Below, piece by piece: positions 15,485 through 17,284 of a DNA stretch of 17,284 nt. The position numbers and the translations under genes were made by a program. A model generated the notes under the pieces. That model ran no database searches and had not been told where the DNA came from. It saw nothing but the letters and a program-made list of their open reading frames with translations. The stretch's first letter is position 1, and each line of letters starts with the position of its first letter. The DNA comes from Bacillota bacterium (GTDB taxonomy: Bacteria > Bacillota > Clostridia > Lachnospirales > Lachnospiraceae), in assembly GCA_023415635.1 (NCBI GenBank), contig JAEZJV010000009.1, positions 1-17,284 of the forward strand, in the 5' to 3' direction.

Positions 15485-15601
15485 GCCAAATATCAATATG
15501 CTTATATTTGCTCACATCTGGCATCTATCATCTATCCCAATTATGACTGCTACCTTACCACAAGGTGCTAAAGATGGGATTTCCATAACATTTTCTACGT
15601 T

Positions 15602-15643
15602 GCAGTAGTATGCCCTGCTACAGTTCTGCTGGCATGCTACTGC
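15602..15643. repeat. 13-bp inverted repeat hairpin
   Basis: GCAGTAGTATGCC (15602-15614) pairs with GGCATGCTACTGC (15631-15643), with one G-T wobble, around a 16-nt loop. No T-run follows on either strand, so it is not a normal terminator. It sits 13 bases from the tRNA-like fragment at 15656, in the gap downstream of the minus-strand methyltransferase. Confidence 0.6.
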
Positions 15644-15655
15644 TCCGCAAGAATA

Positions 15656-15671
15656 TCACAGTTCAAATCTG
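15656..15671 (+). repeat. tRNA-Cys T-arm-like fragment, related to the 46-bp repeat
   Basis: TCACAGTTCAAATCTG matches the core of the 46-bp repeat (for example 16720-16735) at 15 of 16 bases. It contains CAGTTCAAATCTG, identical to the T-arm core of both tRNA-Cys genes. The T-loop sequence is common to many tRNAs, so a specific origin in tRNA-Cys is not proven. Confidence 0.45.
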
Positions 15672-15808
15672 ACTGTATATTACCAGAACCCTTACAGAAT
15701 GGAGGGTTTTCAATCTCTGATACTGGTCTCCCTCTTTTATGTATTAACCCTCTATTTACTACCTTAATTTAATCGATAACCTCTTTAGCCCGCTTCAAAT
15801 TTATATTG

Positions 15809-16555
15809 TCATTTTTTCTTAGCAACAATTCTTATAAACGTGATATTATCTCCGGCAAGCACATGTAAAGGTGCTTCATGTGTATTAAAGAGCTTCAGGG
15901 TTTTTAGAAAAATCTTATTACCTTCATCATCTCCCATGGTATCTGCAAGCACAATATCCACCATCCCGGTCTTTTTCAGATGCTCCACCCACCAATCGAG
16001 AGTATACCAACCGTCTAAATCACTTGACCAGTGCTCCTTTAACTCCTCAGGTATTCCTTCCTTATATGCATGCAGAAAGCAGGGAAGAATAAGTCCAATC
16101 TCTCCACCGGTCTTCACATGTCTTAATATATGTTCCTTTAGAAAAGACTCGTCTTTTACATAGAAAAACAAAGAATTAATACTTACCATTGCATCAAAAA
16201 AGTCATCCGCATAAGGTAAATCCTTGGCATCTGCGTGAATCGGGAATACCTTATCAGCCATTTTCATATCACAAATACGCTTCCAATTATCCGATGCACT
16301 GATCCATAAATCTGTAGCCCATACCTGCACATCTAATTCTTTTGCTAAAAATATGGAGCTGATTGCTTTACCGCAGCCCATATCAAGTATTCGCATACCA
16401 GCCTTTAGATTCATTACTTGAATAAGTGATTCCTGAAGCCATAGGTTGTGCGATCCCATGGCATTATCAAGAATCCAATCGCAATCATACTTATTACACA
16501 AGGGATAACGCTCATCTACCATCATCTGATGAATCTGTTCTTTAGAATATTCCAT
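15809..16555 (-). CDS. Class I SAM-dependent methyltransferase
   Basis: The 248-residue protein has motif I as RILDMGCGKAISSIFLAKEL (about 55-74), the acidic residue ending the second strand in VWATDLW (Asp82), DAKDLPYADDFFDAMVSINS as motifs II/III, and a later TGGEIGLILP strand: a Rossmann-type methyltransferase of the UbiE/MenG-like small-molecule group. The C-terminal part (GWYTLDWWVEHLKKTG) is typical of this subgroup. The start at 16555 is chosen because AAGGAGG lies 5 bases upstream; an ATG 17 codons earlier lacks a ribosome site and overlaps the leader. The gene is monocistronic with its own promoter and is flanked on both sides by tRNA-like repeat material. The substrate is unknown. 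Confidence 0.92.
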   Translation of the reverse strand: MEYSKEQIHQMMVDERYPLCNKYDCDWILDNAMGSHNLWLQESLIQVMNLKAGMRILDMGCGKAISSIFLAKELDVQVWATDLWISASDNWKRICDMKMADKVFPIHADAKDLPYADDFFDAMVSINSLFFYVKDESFLKEHILRHVKTGGEIGLILPCFLHAYKEGIPEELKEHWSSDLDGWYTLDWWVEHLKKTGMVDIVLADTMGDDEGNKIFLKTLKLFNTHEAPLHVLAGDNITFIRIVAKKK

Positions 16556-16606
16556 GTGTGCCTCCTTCACTATATACTCCCATATTTTGCCGATTAGTTC
16601 TAACAC

Positions 16607-16635
16607 AATATATCATAAATAGATAAAATATACAA
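16607..16635 (-). promoter_or_regulatory. Candidate promoter of the methyltransferase
   Basis: On the minus strand TTGTAT (16635-16630) and TATATT (16612-16607) are separated by 17 bp. The transcript would carry a leader of about 45 bases to the ATG at 16555. The spacing and position are good, but the region is AT-rich. Confidence 0.55.
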
Positions 16636-16670
16636 ACTATTATTCCAGTAATCATAGTACTCAAATCTAT

Positions 16671-16838
16671 TGCTCACAGTTTTAATCTGTGGCCTTCCTA
16701 TGCGACAACCAGATGCTGCTCACAGTTCAATTCTGTGGTCTTCCTATGCGGCAACCGGTTGCTGCTCATATTTCAATTCTGTGGTATTCCTATGCGACAA
16801 CCAGATGTTGCTCACAGTTCAATTCTGTGGTCTTCCTA
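16671..16838. repeat. 46-bp tandem repeat array, about 3.7 copies
   Basis: Units begin TGCTCA at 16671, 16717, 16763 and 16809; three are exactly 46 bp and the last is cut after 30 bp. Each has the hairpin CACAG-TTCAATT-CTGTG (imperfect in units 1 and 3), then TTCCTATGCG, then a second dyad (GCAACCGGTTGC in unit 2, CAAC/GTTG in unit 3). The hairpin fits the T-arm rule G-TTCRANY-C. GCGACAACCAGAT in units 1 and 3 equals the complement of the 3' end of tRNA-Cys copy 1. The period is not a multiple of 3, so open frames across it are not genes. It lies directly downstream of the rRNA/tRNA operon terminator. It lacks separate spacers, so it is not CRISPR. Confidence 0.85.
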
Positions 16839-16840
16839 AA

Positions 16841-16886
16841 GAAAAAGGAAAGATGCATCACTCTCGTGATACATCTTTCCTTTTTC
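16841..16886. terminator. Long terminator hairpin of the rRNA/tRNA operon
   Basis: GAAAAAGGAAAGATG (16841-16855) pairs perfectly with CATCTTTCCTTTTTC (16872-16886). After one mismatch ATCAC pairs with GTGAT around a TCTC loop. On the minus strand it follows tRNA-Cys copy 2 by one base and ends in T-rich sequence, so it probably ends the operon; it may also act in the other direction. Confidence 0.85.
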
Positions 16887-16887
16887 A

Positions 16888-16958
16888 AGGCGACAAGCAG
16901 ATTTGAACTGCTGATCAGGGTGTTGCAGACCCATGCCTTACCGCTTGGCTATGTCGCC
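16888..16958 (-). tRNA. tRNA-Cys (GCA), copy 2
   Basis: The 71-nt minus-strand cloverleaf has acceptor GGCGACA/TGTCGCC, a U discriminator, anticodon GCA at 16926-16924 and T arm AGCAG-TTCAAAT-CTGCT. It is identical to copy 1 except for a C-G to G-C swap in one T-stem pair. CCA is not encoded. It lies 14 bases after tRNA-Asn and belongs to the rRNA operon tail, before the terminator hairpin. Confidence 0.96.
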
Positions 16959-16972
16959 ATATTTATTATAAA

Positions 16973-17044
16973 CTCCCCGAGTAGGGCTCGAACCTACAAC
17001 CCCACGGTTAACAGCCGTGTGCTCTACCATTGAGCTATCGAGGA
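16973..17044 (-). tRNA. tRNA-Asn (GTT)
   Basis: The 72-nt minus-strand cloverleaf has acceptor TCCTCGA/TCGGGGA with one G-T pair, a G discriminator as usual for tRNA-Asn, D arm GCTCAATGGTAGAGC, anticodon GTT at 17012-17010 in CTGTTAA, and a T arm with GGTTCGAGCCC. CCA is not encoded. It lies between the apparent 5S remnant and tRNA-Cys. Confidence 0.96.
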
Positions 17045-17052
17045 AGATTAAA

Positions 17053-17086
17053 TACCATCGTTGATTGCGATAGTGCTTAACTTCAG
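17053..17086 (-). pseudogene. Apparent 5S rRNA remnant
   Basis: The minus strand reads CTGAAGTTAAGCACTATCGC followed by AATCAACGATGGTA. GAAGTTAAGC and CGATGGTA are the two best-conserved pieces of the central 5S rRNA (loop B/C region) and appear in the right order at nearly the right distance. The remaining roughly 80 bases of 5S are absent. The position between 23S and tRNA-Asn is where a 5S gene normally lies. Chance similarity cannot be fully excluded. Confidence 0.55.
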
Positions 17087-17096
17087 AATAATAGAA

Positions 17097-17129
17097 AAAA
17101 CAGAAATCCCTATCAGGCTTTTCTGTTTT
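17097..17129 (-). terminator. Hairpin upstream of tRNA-Asn
   Basis: AAAACAGAAA (17097-17106) pairs with TTTCTGTTTT (17120-17129) around a 13-nt loop, with T-runs on both strands. On the minus strand it lies between 23S and the 5S remnant and could end or attenuate rRNA transcription before the tRNA genes. Confidence 0.6.
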
Positions 17130-17168
17130 TGTATTGACAAAATACTACACACGAAAATGTACATCCAA

Positions 17169-17187
17169 AAGGAAACTTCGTCTCCTT
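17169..17187 (-). terminator. Small hairpin just after 23S
   Basis: On the minus strand AAGGAGAC and GTTTCCTT pair with one mismatch around GAA and are followed by TT, 17 bases past the 23S 3' end. It may be a weak terminator or a processing signal. Confidence 0.35.
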
Positions 17188-17203
17188 ATAACAAACCATA
17201 TTA

Positions 17204-17284
17204 GGTCAAGCCCTCGACCTATTAGTAACAGTCAGCTCCATACGTTACCGCACTTCCACCTCTGTCCTATCTACCTGTTAGTCT
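17204..17284 (-). rRNA. 23S rRNA, 3' end (partial)
   Basis: Read on the minus strand the stretch ends GGAGCTGACTGTTACTAATA and then GGTCGAGGGCTTGACC, the conserved 3' terminus of bacterial 23S rRNA. AGACTAACAGGTAGATAGG and the GGTGGAAG segment before it also match. The gene continues beyond the window. The 3' end is placed at about 17204 from the conserved terminal sequence. Confidence 0.93.

Larger units (their letters stand above)
15485..15808. other. Gene-free stretch with hairpin and tRNA-like fragment
   Basis: This 324-bp gap holds no convincing gene. A minus-strand frame of about 43 codons (RGRPVSEIENPPFC and on) ends at 15645-15643, but it lacks a start codon and ribosome site and may be a remnant of something longer. 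The notable structures, a 13-bp hairpin and a tRNA-like T-arm sequence, are listed separately. The methyltransferase terminator was not clearly found. Confidence 0.5.

Noticed and set aside
15643..15774. Minus-strand frame with RGRPVSEIENPPFC as a small gene
   Set aside because: No ATG, GTG or TTG start and no ribosome site; about 43 codons only. Kept as a possible remnant, not annotated as a gene.
16671..16838. CRISPR array
   Set aside because: The units are contiguous 46-bp tandem copies with no unique spacers, and no cas genes are present.
16670..17033. Two overlapping frames with repetitive peptides across the 46-bp array and tRNA genes
   Set aside because: The repeat period is not a multiple of three, the frames run into tRNA-Cys and tRNA-Asn, and there is no ribosome site; they are artefacts of the tandem repeat.

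Overview
The window looks like a chromosomal accessory stretch from a low-GC Gram-positive anaerobe of the Clostridia, probably Lachnospiraceae. The grounds are AT-rich DNA with strong AGGAGG-type ribosome sites, a MATE/AraC pair, a PepSY two-component cluster, an aldo/keto reductase with ferredoxin-like cysteines, and an rRNA operon followed by tRNA-Asn and tRNA-Cys. The family assignment is an inference; no database search was possible. Left part (1-3014): a decayed integrative element abutting the 3' end of a tRNA-Cys gene. An internally deleted IS21-family insertion (IstA tail plus intact istB) ends inside a replication-initiator (Rep) gene, of which only the C-terminal helicase part remains. 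A tyrosine integrase pseudogene follows, with two in-frame stops, a frameshift and a lost catalytic arginine. The stand-alone tRNA-Cys keeps its own strong promoter and terminator. Middle part (3265-13550): small regulatory and metabolic modules. An AraC regulator diverges from a MATE exporter. A Cro/C1-type regulator with an unrecognised C-terminal domain converges on the exporter across a shared terminator. An OmpR-type response regulator and histidine kinase (ATGA overlap) are followed by a secreted protein with four PepSY-like repeats. Then come a HIT-family hydrolase, an iron-sulfur aldo/keto reductase with an altered catalytic tetrad, and a membrane-anchored alpha/beta hydrolase preceded by a hairpin and a small overlapping reading frame. 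Right part (13559-17284): a 90-residue unknown protein coupled to a divergent Fpg/Nei-type DNA glycosylase, a DUF3788-type protein with a ten-cysteine C-terminal half, and a SAM-dependent methyltransferase on the minus strand. The methyltransferase is flanked by repeat material resembling pieces of tRNA-Cys, including a 46-bp tandem array. The window ends in the 3' tail of an rRNA operon read on the minus strand: 23S 3' end, a short apparent 5S remnant, tRNA-Asn, tRNA-Cys and a long terminator hairpin. The two tRNA-Cys genes are direct repeats, 69 of 71 bases identical, bounding about 13.8 kb. No CRISPR array, toxin-antitoxin pair or recognisable defence system was found. The best candidates for something new are the 46-bp array beside tRNA-Cys, the kinase/PepSY module, and the catalytic-residue substitutions in the reductase and the glycosylase.
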